Source: Candidatus Poribacteria bacterium (GTDB taxonomy: Bacteria > Poribacteria > WGA-4E > WGA-3G). Taken from it: DNA of 63,472 nucleotides. Below the pieces are notes generated by a model, which worked only from the letters and a program-made list of their open reading frames with translations, was not told where the DNA came from and made no database searches. The DNA is taken from positions 1 through 63,472 of the forward strand of contig JAGFCB010000106.1 of NCBI GenBank assembly GCA_022394775.1, in the 5' to 3' direction. Numbering within the stretch: position 1 is the first letter of the stretch; each line of letters begins with the position of its first letter. Positions 52,412-60,583 of the stretch are shown here, piece by piece. The position numbers were made by a program, and so were the translations under genes.

Positions 52412-54538
52412 TTACTCTTGCCTTTTCAAATCGCCCCACTTCGTTGTAAGTTTTCCGGCTGCGGAGACATAGCCTCTCATGCGAACCGTTGCCAACTGCT
52501 TGCGAACACCGGCATGTGAAATGTCCTCTATACGATAATAGTAGACGACATTCGGTTTGGCAGTAGTATCTTTCCATACGTAAGCGTGCCGTTCACTCGT
52601 TGTGCCTGCGCCTTGAATTAATTTAGGGTTGACGATCTTGAATTCGCTGTTCTTTGTCTCACTCCGCAGGATATTGAAGCCGGCATTATCGAGTTCCGAT
52701 TCGGTCGTCCATCTCAAAACAACACCTACATCAGTCAGTTCTGCTCGGAAATGCGATAACGAAACCGGCAACGGATCGCCACCTTCTTTGAGATAGATTT
52801 TCAGGTCTGGATTCCTACGTAGCATCGCGAGGAGTGGGTCTCGGTCCTTAATTGGGTTGTCGTAAAGATGTAATGTCTCAAGTTTTGTCAATCTTGTGAG
52901 CGGACGGACATCGCTGACCTTATTTCTTGAGAGATGTAAAACCTTTAATTGCGTCAAATTTGATAGTGGAGTAATGTCACGAATGTTATTATTCCACAAA
53001 TATAAGTGCGTTAATCGAACTTTATCCGCCAGTAGGGTAACGTCCCTGATGTTATTATCCCATAAAGCCAACCGCCTTAATTTAGTCAAGTTCGCAAGAG
53101 GCGTAAAATCAGAAATCGGGTTAGCAGCGATATACAAGAGTGTTAATTGTGTCAAGTTTGCCAGGGGTCCGATGTCATTTACGCTGTTAACTTCTATTAT
53201 CAACTCCGTCAAGTTTTTTAAGTTAGCGATCGGTCTAATATCCTGAATCTGATTCCTTCTAAGTTCTAAGAAATCCAATTGCGTTGCATATTCCAAGCCT
53301 GTGAGGTCCTTTATTTCATTCTCCTTCGCATCAAGGCGGGTTAGCCGGCGCATCGCTTGGTCTGTGATCCTATCATCAATTCCCAAACCTAATTGGGAGC
53401 GTATCGCTGCTGCCAAATTGGGGTCAGGTATTGATATAGCTTTTGGGGGCGGGACAGCGGAAGCGATGTCAACCAGAAAAGTCGCCCAGGTGATATTGCC
53501 ATTCACATCAATGATTTGCAGTGTTATCCTATCAGCAGGTTCAGCTATTAATGCTTCACTGATAAATTCGATTGTATCACTCGTATCACCATTTAATTGC
53601 TTACAGCCAAACAACCTATAAGCTCCCCACCAGTAAGTGCCTTCGTAGATTCCTGGCACGAGCAACTGTGCCTGATGGAGTCCATCAGCATCTGTTACCT
53701 CAAAACCTATACTTATGCCTTCAGCATTATACGTTGGTGTAGAAATCAGCCGAATGTTCCCCGGCGAATTATTAGATACTGAATTGTTAGAAAAAAAACG
53801 GCTGACAGATAACCATTCCCCATCGCGCTCAGAGAATTGAAATCCGCTTCCACCGACAGCAGAATCAGGGTTGCTAACATCGTGTTCTAACCCAAATGCA
53901 TGTGCAAGTTCATGCGTTGTGACCCGCAGTGGGTGGTTATGGTCGTACACATCGTCAAAGAAGCAGGGACCGGATGCTGGAATAATCGCAGAACCCCCCA
54001 GTGCTTCTTCACCGGATGTTTCGTGTCTGTGTCGGATCGAAAAGTTCCCGCCGAATGCCCCCCATGCCTCACCACCCATCGGTTGAAAACCAATACCACC
54101 GAGTCCACATGCCTCGCCATCATTTAGAGTTTCATAACTTATATCTATCGCAATGAGATAGATATGCTCAAGGTCATCAAAGTGTTCATAAAACTCTTCC
54201 CAGATTTTGAAATCGCTGTTCCCTGTGTAATAATAGTCCTCATTGAACTTTCCGTTGACACGATGCACCATAGGTTCTCCATCTGTATCGGTTTCAACAC
54301 GAAAGGTTTTTCTACCATATCCATGGCGTTCCATTTCATCAGCGTAAAATTCTTGTGTATCTTTAATTAACTGACGGAGTGCTTCTATTCTGTCAGGACG
54401 AGCGGGACGATCACTTGGTAGAAAGTAAACCAATCGCACACTGGGCTGTGCCAAAGGCGCTTGGGCGAAACTATTCGGTAAAGCGGTGAGTGCAAAAAAC
54501 GCGAGGAGTGTTATCAGGAAATATAACTTTGTTCTCAT
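52412..54538 (-). CDS. secreted zinc metallopeptidase with leucine-rich repeats and KLTTKW tail
   Basis: 708 residues. Signal peptide: FLITLLAFFALTALPNSFA. A metallopeptidase domain (about 30-260) carries HELAHAFGLEHD at 209-220, the extended HExxHxxGxxHD zinc motif of metzincins. Then comes a beta-sandwich (to about 370), an internalin-like LRR run of about eight repeats (385-590; LKNLTELIIEVNSVNDIGPL, LTQLTLLYIAANPISDFTPL), a FN3-like segment (LSHFRAELTDVGVVLRWTTE) and the C-terminal tail GKLTTKWGDLKRQE. It is likely anchored or exported to the surface and degrades a protein or peptide. The tail is shared by two LamG proteins in this window. Confidence 0.88.
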   Translation of the reverse strand: MRTKLYFLITLLAFFALTALPNSFAQAPLAQPSVRLVYFLPSDRPARPDRIEALRQLIKDTQEFYADEMERHGYGRKTFRVETDTDGEPMVHRVNGKFNEDYYYTGNSDFKIWEEFYEHFDDLEHIYLIAIDISYETLNDGEACGLGGIGFQPMGGEAWGAFGGNFSIRHRHETSGEEALGGSAIIPASGPCFFDDVYDHNHPLRVTTHELAHAFGLEHDVSNPDSAVGGSGFQFSERDGEWLSVSRFFSNNSVSNNSPGNIRLISTPTYNAEGISIGFEVTDADGLHQAQLLVPGIYEGTYWWGAYRLFGCKQLNGDTSDTIEFISEALIAEPADRITLQIIDVNGNITWATFLVDIASAVPPPKAISIPDPNLAAAIRSQLGLGIDDRITDQAMRRLTRLDAKENEIKDLTGLEYATQLDFLELRRNQIQDIRPIANLKNLTELIIEVNSVNDIGPLANLTQLTLLYIAANPISDFTPLANLTKLRRLALWDNNIRDVTLLADKVRLTHLYLWNNNIRDITPLSNLTQLKVLHLSRNKVSDVRPLTRLTKLETLHLYDNPIKDRDPLLAMLRRNPDLKIYLKEGGDPLPVSLSHFRAELTDVGVVLRWTTESELDNAGFNILRSETKNSEFKIVNPKLIQGAGTTSERHAYVWKDTTAKPNVVYYYRIEDISHAGVRKQLATVRMRGYVSAAGKLTTKWGDLKRQE

Positions 54539-54764
54539 AAATGGTTGTTCCTTTTTTTCAAGTTTATGGTAAGTTTTAGAATTATAGTAGAGATCGTAAT
54601 TACCTATACACTAATGGGAAGGCGAGGTTACAAACCTCGCCAGCGAAGGAGAGATGTTTGTGCTTCTGAACGTGTAAACTTATTTTTCAATTTTACTATA
54701 ATTAGACACTCTCAAACGACGTGAATGCTGTTGACGTGCTTTCACGTTGGCACAGGCTAACAGC
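54539..54764. other. intergenic region holding element B4 and a palindrome
   Basis: Contains family B copy B4 (54583-54700), a short gap, and the CACAGGCTAACAGCCTATGC palindrome (54751-54770) that runs into the 3' end of the next gene. No coding sequence is seen. Confidence 0.6.
54583..54700. mobile_element. family B miniature element, copy B4 (diverged)
   Basis: Left end TATAGTAGAGATCGTAATTA matches B2; right end TTATTTTTCAATTTTACTATA matches B1 and B3. A GGCGAGGTTACAAACCTCGCC palindrome (54612-54632) sits inside. Confidence 0.65.
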
Positions 54765-56381
54765 CTATGCTACAAAGATGTGCCCAGCAGGTACTGAAGG
54801 ACGTACTTGTACGACGGGGATGACGTAACTCCGAATTGTTAATCCTTGTAATGTTTGCGTTTCTACCTGAGGTTCGGGGTTTTTGCGATGATCGAAGACT
54901 ACGTAATAGCCTTCGTTCGCATTTTCTATGCTGAGATACTTCGCGAGTTGCTCTTTACCGGCTTCGTAAAGCAGATCGCCTTCCCAAATTTTCGTTTCAA
55001 CCACATACTTGCGGGCGTTGTGGAGAATAAGGAGATCCATCCTGCCGCGTCCAGTTTGAACTTCAAGATACATGTTTCCGCCGACGAGGCGAACAAATTG
55101 GTCGAGATACGCGAAGAGGAGATACTGTCCGACATACTCGTGGGGTGTATCTGGGATTTGCAGTATCCTGAAACCTGCGCGTGCGATGAAATCCTTGAAG
55201 TTGTCCAGAAGGGCTTGCATCTGGATGTGTCCATCGGATGTAAGGTAATCGCGAAAGCCAGCGCGGGTGTCCTCCGGGAGGTATTCCCGCTCTAAACCGT
55301 TAATAGGCTGCTTGAACGCCTGCATAATACGGAATTGATAGATTGGGTTAACAATCTTACACATTCCGCCGGTATCTTCCTCAATCACGCCATACGTAAC
55401 AAGTTCGCTGATGACTTCATTGTCCAAGTTGAAAACCACGCCTTCATCGTAAGATGCAATCTCCATCAGAATTGTCTCAAAGCGCGGGTTTCTGCGGATA
55501 TTGGTGAGTAAGTGTTGGATATTGCGATTTTGTTCGCGAAGGAGCCGCGTGTGAGCGTTTGAAAAATGCGCCATTGTAATTGGAGCGGTCTTTGGAATTT
55601 CCAGTTCTGATGTAAGAATTTGGGCGCATCGGTTGACGAGAAAGGGTTGTCCGGCTGTCTGTTTGTGAAGATTTTCAATGACTTCAGGTGCAAAGGCCTG
55701 TCCAACTTCGTCTGTATATTGACCAAGCAGTTCACGCACTTGTTCAAGCGTAAAGTTAGGCAAGGCAAACTCGTCGTGAATATTGAACGGAGAAACTGAG
55801 CGGTCGTAATCAAGTTGCGTAATGCTCTTGACACCGACAATACCGACGCTGTGTGGACACTGCGAAGCACTACGCGTGAGGTAGATACGGCGTAGCGAAT
55901 GAAGGAAACCTCTCACAGCAGTTTTGGGAATGCCATCAAACTCGTCAATGACAACAACAAATTTTTGGTTATAAAGCAAGTTCGATAGATGTTGGAAAAA
56001 CCTTAGCATCGACAAATGATCCGTTATCTCTGCTGTGTCCAAGAAAGACACCAATGCTTCAGTTGGCGTGCGTCCATGTTTTTGAAAATTGTGCGCCATC
56101 CCTCCACGAATATCCTCGACGAGGCTTTTATAAAAATCGACTGGAGCTACATCTACATACGCTTCAAAGTTAAGCTCGATAGGGAAATAGGTTGGATCCT
56201 CGGCGACAAGCATATCAAGTGCGAATTGGAAAAAGGTGGTTTTGCCTGTTTGGCGCGGTGCGAATATAACAAGGTATTTTCCCTGTTTGATGCGATCAAC
56301 AAAGTCGGTGAGTTCAGCGGTACGACTGACAATGTAGTTTATCTCTGGAGACACGGGGCCTTCGGTTCCAAACGTTTTCAT
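54765..56381 (-). CDS. AAA ATPase fused to a C-terminal PD-(D/E)XK nuclease-like domain
   Basis: 538 residues. Walker A YLVIFAPRQTGKTTF (about 35-49), Walker B FVVVIDEFDGIPKTA (about 139-153), a sensor-like region and the DEFALPNFTLEQVRELLGQY helical lid belong to the AAA/STAND-like ATPases of the DUF1703-associated type. The C-terminal part (about 425-530) has YLEVQTGRGRMDLLILHN and KYVVETKIWEGD (D...E-x-K), a nuclease core. Such genes are very common in a few environmental phyla; a role in defence, replication or mobility is proposed but unproven. The last five codons and the stop lie inside an intergenic repeat, so the natural end may have been lost. Confidence 0.82.
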   Translation of the reverse strand: MKTFGTEGPVSPEINYIVSRTAELTDFVDRIKQGKYLVIFAPRQTGKTTFFQFALDMLVAEDPTYFPIELNFEAYVDVAPVDFYKSLVEDIRGGMAHNFQKHGRTPTEALVSFLDTAEITDHLSMLRFFQHLSNLLYNQKFVVVIDEFDGIPKTAVRGFLHSLRRIYLTRSASQCPHSVGIVGVKSITQLDYDRSVSPFNIHDEFALPNFTLEQVRELLGQYTDEVGQAFAPEVIENLHKQTAGQPFLVNRCAQILTSELEIPKTAPITMAHFSNAHTRLLREQNRNIQHLLTNIRRNPRFETILMEIASYDEGVVFNLDNEVISELVTYGVIEEDTGGMCKIVNPIYQFRIMQAFKQPINGLEREYLPEDTRAGFRDYLTSDGHIQMQALLDNFKDFIARAGFRILQIPDTPHEYVGQYLLFAYLDQFVRLVGGNMYLEVQTGRGRMDLLILHNARKYVVETKIWEGDLLYEAGKEQLAKYLSIENANEGYYVVFDHRKNPEPQVETQTLQGLTIRSYVIPVVQVRPSVPAGHIFVA

Positions 56382-56450
56382 TGCTCTGCCTTATCGGTAG
56401 GAATCATATAGCATTAAGTGTATCCTATTGAGACGAATAAAGTCAACTCC

Positions 56451-58325
56451 CTATGCTTCCCTGCTCATTTCGATGAGATGCGCGCCTTCAAGACCTGCGC
56501 GGATATCTTCATCATAACTCGTTACGATGACTTGGTGCTCTTCGGCGAGTTGACGAATGAAATCTACCATCAACGCCTTTCGTTCGCCATCTAAATGGAG
56601 GGTCGGGTCATCGAATACAAAGAAGCCGGGGTTGCCTAAAACCTTGGCGAGTGCGACTTTGAAGCAGAGATATAAGAACATTTTTTCACTACCGCTGAGC
56701 AACATCAGGCTCCGGTCTGCACCATCTATGTTCAGGGAAGGGAGTAGGTGTTCGCGTTGTAAGTCAACGCGCGTTTGTCCGCCGCTCCCGCGAGAAGTAG
56801 AAAAGAGTTGCATCTTGTCGAGCCAGTGATGCAGTTCCGCTTCAGCAGGCTTGAGGATTTGCCGTTGGAGTGCTTCAATGGTTCTGTCAATCCCGGCACA
56901 GGCGAGTTCTATACTTAGAAGTGTCTTTTCAACTTTCGCTGCGTCTCTGTTTACGCGTTGGAGCGCGCCGAGCCTATCCAAACGGACGGCTTCTTCCTGC
57001 TTGAGTTTGCCAAGTCGCTCACGCTCGCTATCAATTTGGGCTTTTAACTTTGGTTTGTCCAAGGTTACGAGGGTATCTGAAGGCACTTGACTGCTTTGTT
57101 GAATATTTTTCTCACTTAACCGCGATGCGAGTGCTCCAAGTTCAGTCTGTGTTTTGTCAACCTCTTGTGCGCGTTGTTGATATTGCGTTGAGAGTGTTCG
57201 TAAAGTTTGGAGGCGTTGTTCAAGTTTTTGTCGATTCTTTAAATTAGTGGTTTCTGTCTCTAACGACTGATTATGTGTTTCCAACTCAGCCCTGCGTTGT
57301 GAGGTCTCTTCCGCTTTCTCATCGATAATCCGTTGCACGACTTCCCGTTCAACTTCCTGGGAACAGGTTGGACAGTGCTGTTCGCCACTCTCAAGCAGTG
57401 TTTGAAGGGTATTACAGACCCTCGTCAATGCTTCGATTTCAGATTCCAAACGACCGATCTGTTGTATTAGTTTCTCTCGTTTTGTTTCTAATCCAGCGGC
57501 TTCTTGAATCGCAGTTTCGATTGTAGCGATCATCTCTCGCAGATGTGCAATATCGTTGAAACCGCTTAAGGCTTCGCTTTGTTGACCCGTGAGGGTGTCC
57601 AACTGTTTTTGTAAGCGGTTCTGGTGCTGCACCCACTCTGCGATGAGTGCTGTATCACCTGTTTGGGCACCGTAAGCGGCTTCCAAGTCTTTCAACTTCG
57701 CTTCAATTCGCGCGATCTCGGCTTCGTTTACATTCTGGGCATTGAACCGGAGACTGTTCTGGTGGGAGCGTAATCTGCCCTGTTCACGTTTAGCGATACG
57801 CCGTGCTTCAATGAAGCGTTGTCGGACCTCTATTAATCTATCAATACCGAGGAGCGTATGGAGAATATCACGTCGAGTGGCGGATTGACGTGCGAGAAAT
57901 TCAAAAATCTCACCTTCGCGAAGGAATGTCGTGAGCGCGAGTTGCTCGTGCATAACGCCAAATCGTTCTTGCAACAGCGACTCTGTTACTTTGACACGCT
58001 TTTCATCGAAAAGCACTTGCCACGTAGCGTTCTTTTCAGTGCGGAGTTGGATCCGTTTTCCTGTGGCTCGGTGGAGCTGATAACGCTCGTCATTCACAAG
58101 GAATTGGAGTCCAGCAGTACCGGTATAGGCTTTAGCGTTTTTTATGGCAGAAGGATCTACGCGGGGGACGATCGGTTTCCCAGTGAGTGTAAAGAAAATA
58201 GCATTGACAAGCGTGCTTTTTCCACTGAAATTGGGACCGAAAATGAGGTTGATCCCGTCATGAAGATCAAAATTTTGCTGTTGGAAACAGCCGAAATCCC
58301 TAAGGCGGATCTGCTCAAGCAGCAT
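56451..58325 (-). CDS. short Rad50/SbcC-like ATPase with zinc hook
   Basis: The ATG at 58325 is preferred: it follows AAAAGGGACG and overlaps the previous stop closely (TAATATG). 624 residues, far shorter than SbcC (about 1050) or Rad50. Walker A GINLIFGPNFSGKST (about 24-38) and the Q-loop TFLREGEIFEFL are at the N-terminus, two coiled-coil arms meet at a CPTCSQEV zinc hook, and the C-terminus has the signature LMLLSGSEKMFLYL and Walker B FFVFDDPTLHLDGE (Asp-Asp in place of the common Asp-Glu). It would form a DNA-end clamp. No SbcD/Mre11 nuclease gene is near; a 68-residue ORF precedes it. Confidence 0.85.
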   Translation of the reverse strand: MLLEQIRLRDFGCFQQQNFDLHDGINLIFGPNFSGKSTLVNAIFFTLTGKPIVPRVDPSAIKNAKAYTGTAGLQFLVNDERYQLHRATGKRIQLRTEKNATWQVLFDEKRVKVTESLLQERFGVMHEQLALTTFLREGEIFEFLARQSATRRDILHTLLGIDRLIEVRQRFIEARRIAKREQGRLRSHQNSLRFNAQNVNEAEIARIEAKLKDLEAAYGAQTGDTALIAEWVQHQNRLQKQLDTLTGQQSEALSGFNDIAHLREMIATIETAIQEAAGLETKREKLIQQIGRLESEIEALTRVCNTLQTLLESGEQHCPTCSQEVEREVVQRIIDEKAEETSQRRAELETHNQSLETETTNLKNRQKLEQRLQTLRTLSTQYQQRAQEVDKTQTELGALASRLSEKNIQQSSQVPSDTLVTLDKPKLKAQIDSERERLGKLKQEEAVRLDRLGALQRVNRDAAKVEKTLLSIELACAGIDRTIEALQRQILKPAEAELHHWLDKMQLFSTSRGSGGQTRVDLQREHLLPSLNIDGADRSLMLLSGSEKMFLYLCFKVALAKVLGNPGFFVFDDPTLHLDGERKALMVDFIRQLAEEHQVIVTSYDEDIRAGLEGAHLIEMSREA

Positions 58326-58326
58326 A

Positions 58327-58533
58327 TTAGTCGTCCCTTTTCTCATGAACGAGGTCGTAAAGCATTTGCGCTCTGACTTGCTCGCGACCGTTTGTCAAAG
58401 TAAATTCAAAGGCGCGCACAATTGCCTCAAGTTCAGCGGGGCCTAAGTCCTTATACTTCTCATCGCGCTGAATAAGTGTCTCAATTTCTCTTCTATAGAT
58501 ATTCAACGTTTCATTTTCAAGGGAGATGTCCAT
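58327..58533 (-). CDS. small helical partner of the Rad50-like ATPase
   Basis: 68 residues, ATG at 58533 after GGAGAGATACC. The protein is entirely helical and acidic (MDISLENETLNIYRREIETL, then GPAELEAIVRAFEFTLTNG). Its stop is within 2 nt of the ATPase start, so the two are coupled. No known family is recognised. A role as a small regulator or subunit of the ATPase is inferred from position only. Confidence 0.7.
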   Translation of the reverse strand: MDISLENETLNIYRREIETLIQRDEKYKDLGPAELEAIVRAFEFTLTNGREQVRAQMLYDLVHEKRDD

Positions 58534-58564
58534 GTTGGTATCTCTCCAATAGTGCTCAAAACTG

Positions 58565-58726
58565 ATTTAACTCCCTAAAGAATCAACGGTATGAATGCCT
58601 TATGGGCACTCCCCGCCCCTTATCAGGGGACTTTAAGAGGAAATACGTCACTGATCTAACCCCCTAAATCCCCCTTATCAGGGGGACTTTAAGAGGAAAT
58701 GCGTCGATTTCCGTAAGTATTTATCA
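58565..58726. mobile_element. family A remnant or solo interior (A7)
   Basis: Two successive copies of a CCCCTTATCAGGGGACTTTA AGAGGAAA-type block, as in A4, with worn TACGTCA and TGCGTCG ends where TGCGTAAGTCCT would be. It fills the 204-nt gap between the small partner gene and the aminotransferase. No target duplication is visible. Confidence 0.55.
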
Positions 58727-58737
58727 AACTCACGTCT

Positions 58738-59868
58738 TTAAATCTTGGATTTGATTTGCATTAATCGTTCACTGGCTTCCGCAAGGATATCGTCCGCCAT
58801 GCTGAACATAAATCTGAATTTTGTCTTACCGAGATGCGAACGACTGTAAAAACTGGATCCCGGTACACCACCTACACCAACCTCCTTTACTAACCAATGC
58901 GCAAAAGCCGTATCATCAGGAAATCCGAAATCGGTGATGTCTGTCATGATGTAATACGCGCCCTCTGGCTCATGACAATGGAACCCGGCTTTTGTGAGGT
59001 TATTTACAAGAAACTTGCGATTCTTATCATATTTCGCGACCAACGCCTTATGGTAACTTGATGGCAAATTAAGTGCGACAACTCCAGCACGTTGCAAGGG
59101 ATGTGGTGCGCCGACTGTGAGAAAGTCGTGCATTTTTCGGATCGCATTGGTTAGTGCCTCCGGTGCGACAACATAACCGAGCCGCCATCCTGTCATAGAA
59201 TAGGCTTTGCTCAACCCTGACACGGTAATCGTCCGATCCTGCATCTGCGGTAGAGCACCGATGCTGATATGCGATTTTTCATCGTAGATCATGTGCTCGT
59301 AAATCTCATCCGTGATTGCGAGGCAGTCGTATTCACAGCAGAGATCGGCAATTTCTTGCAGTTCATCGTGCGTAAATACCTTACCGAGCGGGTTGTTCGG
59401 GGTATTTATAACAATCGCCTTTGTGTTGGCAGAGAAAGCCTCTCGGAGTTCAGTCGTATCGTAGGTAAAGTGGATAGTGCCATCGGCCCTTGGTGTCTCT
59501 TGCAACGCGACATAGACAGGTTTCGCACCAGAAATGATCGTATCGGGTCCATAGTTTTCATAAAAGGGTTCAAAGATGATAATCTCGTCGCCGGGGTTGA
59601 TAATCGCGAGGAGTGCGGAGAGCATGCCTTCGGTTGAACCGCAGGTTACAGTGACGTTTCTGTTCGGGTCTGTAGGGATGTCGTTAAATGTCGTCATCTT
59701 CTGGGCGATTGCTTCGCGAAACGACGGGGCACCCCACGTGATGCTATATTGGTTATATCCTTCTTGGATTGCTTCAATTGCAGCGGCTTTGACTTCGGGA
59801 GGCGGTTGGTATGCTGGCGTGCCTTGGGAGAGGTTAATCGCATTATGGCGTAGGCAGAGCTGCGTCAT
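58738..59868 (-). CDS. class I/II aminotransferase (aspartate aminotransferase-like)
   Basis: 376 residues from the first ATG at 59868. The fold-type I pattern is complete: NLSQGTPAYQPPPEV, GYNQYSITWGAPSFREAIA, NTPNNPLGKVF (substrate Asn), CLAITDEIYEHM (Asp/Tyr for PLP) and SGLSKAYSMTGWRLGY with the Schiff-base Lys. The 21 codons upstream in frame read SLQSKLSEKSTRFSESVIRG, which matches the conserved N-terminus of these enzymes, so translation may begin at an ATT at 59931 after ACGAGG. Substrate probably an amino acid such as aspartate or a kynurenine-like one. It follows the O-methyltransferase on the same strand. Confidence 0.93.
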   Translation of the reverse strand: MTQLCLRHNAINLSQGTPAYQPPPEVKAAAIEAIQEGYNQYSITWGAPSFREAIAQKMTTFNDIPTDPNRNVTVTCGSTEGMLSALLAIINPGDEIIIFEPFYENYGPDTIISGAKPVYVALQETPRADGTIHFTYDTTELREAFSANTKAIVINTPNNPLGKVFTHDELQEIADLCCEYDCLAITDEIYEHMIYDEKSHISIGALPQMQDRTITVSGLSKAYSMTGWRLGYVVAPEALTNAIRKMHDFLTVGAPHPLQRAGVVALNLPSSYHKALVAKYDKNRKFLVNNLTKAGFHCHEPEGAYYIMTDITDFGFPDDTAFAHWLVKEVGVGGVPGSSFYSRSHLGKTKFRFMFSMADDILAEASERLMQIKSKI

Positions 59869-59969
59869 GCCACGAATGACGGATTCACTGAAGCGAGTGG
59901 ATTTTTCTGAGAGTTTAGATTGGAGCGAAATTTTGAATATCCTCGTTATATCAATGTCAAAATAATACG

Positions 59970-60521
59970 CTAATCTCCAGTTTTATAACTCAAAATGATA
60001 CCATCGTCCAAGGGAATATCAACAGAGTTTAGCATGGGCGTGTTAAAAACAAATTCAACATAGTCGGGCATTTCGTCCCGCATCGTTACAGTATCATCAG
60101 CGACGATCAAACCACCCAGACGAATGTTCGGCAACACCAACTCCAGATAGCGTCGGTATTCGTCTTTCTCTGCGTCAAGGAATACAAGGTCAAATGTGGC
60201 ATCACATTTCGGTATCTCGTCGAGAGCATTTCCGACACGGACTTCAACGATGTCATCTAATCCAACTTCCTGAAGATGTGTTTGCGCTTCAGCTGCGCGG
60301 GCGGGATCAAACTCCAACGAGATGAGCCTACCGCCTGTCTCCTTCAAGGCTGCAGCGATCCAAATTGCGGAATAACCGTTGCTCGTTCCGACTTCAAGAA
60401 CGTTTTGTGCGCGAATAGAGCGGATCAGGATAGCGAGAAACTGCCCGTTCTCTGGTGCGATATTGGTATAGTGTTTTGCTGTTTTTTCGAGCCGTTTTAA
60501 AATGGGTTGGTATTGTTCCAT
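59970..60521 (-). CDS. class I SAM-dependent O-methyltransferase (family 3)
   Basis: The ATG at 60521 (MEQYQPILKRLEKTAKHYTN) is preferred, because the longer frame to 60611 runs through a terminator hairpin. 183 residues. SAM motif I VLEVGTSNGYSAIWIA, post-I acidic LISLEFDPARA, motif II DATFDLVFLDAEKDEY and the GGLIVADDTV block are the COMT-like family 3 layout, with the metal-binding Asp/Asp-Asn positions as DAEK and DDT. Substrate probably a catechol-like or other hydroxylated small molecule. The aminotransferase begins shortly after on the same strand. Confidence 0.88.
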   Translation of the reverse strand: MEQYQPILKRLEKTAKHYTNIAPENGQFLAILIRSIRAQNVLEVGTSNGYSAIWIAAALKETGGRLISLEFDPARAAEAQTHLQEVGLDDIVEVRVGNALDEIPKCDATFDLVFLDAEKDEYRRYLELVLPNIRLGGLIVADDTVTMRDEMPDYVEFVFNTPMLNSVDIPLDDGIILSYKTGD

Positions 60522-60554
60522 AGGGTGCGGTATTCCGATGGCTTGCAATAAAGA

Positions 60555-60576
60555 GAGGCGACAATGTTGCCGCCTC
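60555..60576 (-). terminator. terminator-like hairpin after the LamG gene
   Basis: GAGGCGGCAACATTGTCGCCTC forms a 9-bp stem with a short loop, followed on the minus strand by CTCTTTATT. It starts 8 nt after the stop at 60584, so it probably ends the LamG transcript before the O-methyltransferase gene. Confidence 0.65.
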
Positions 60577-60583
60577 ATTTCTG

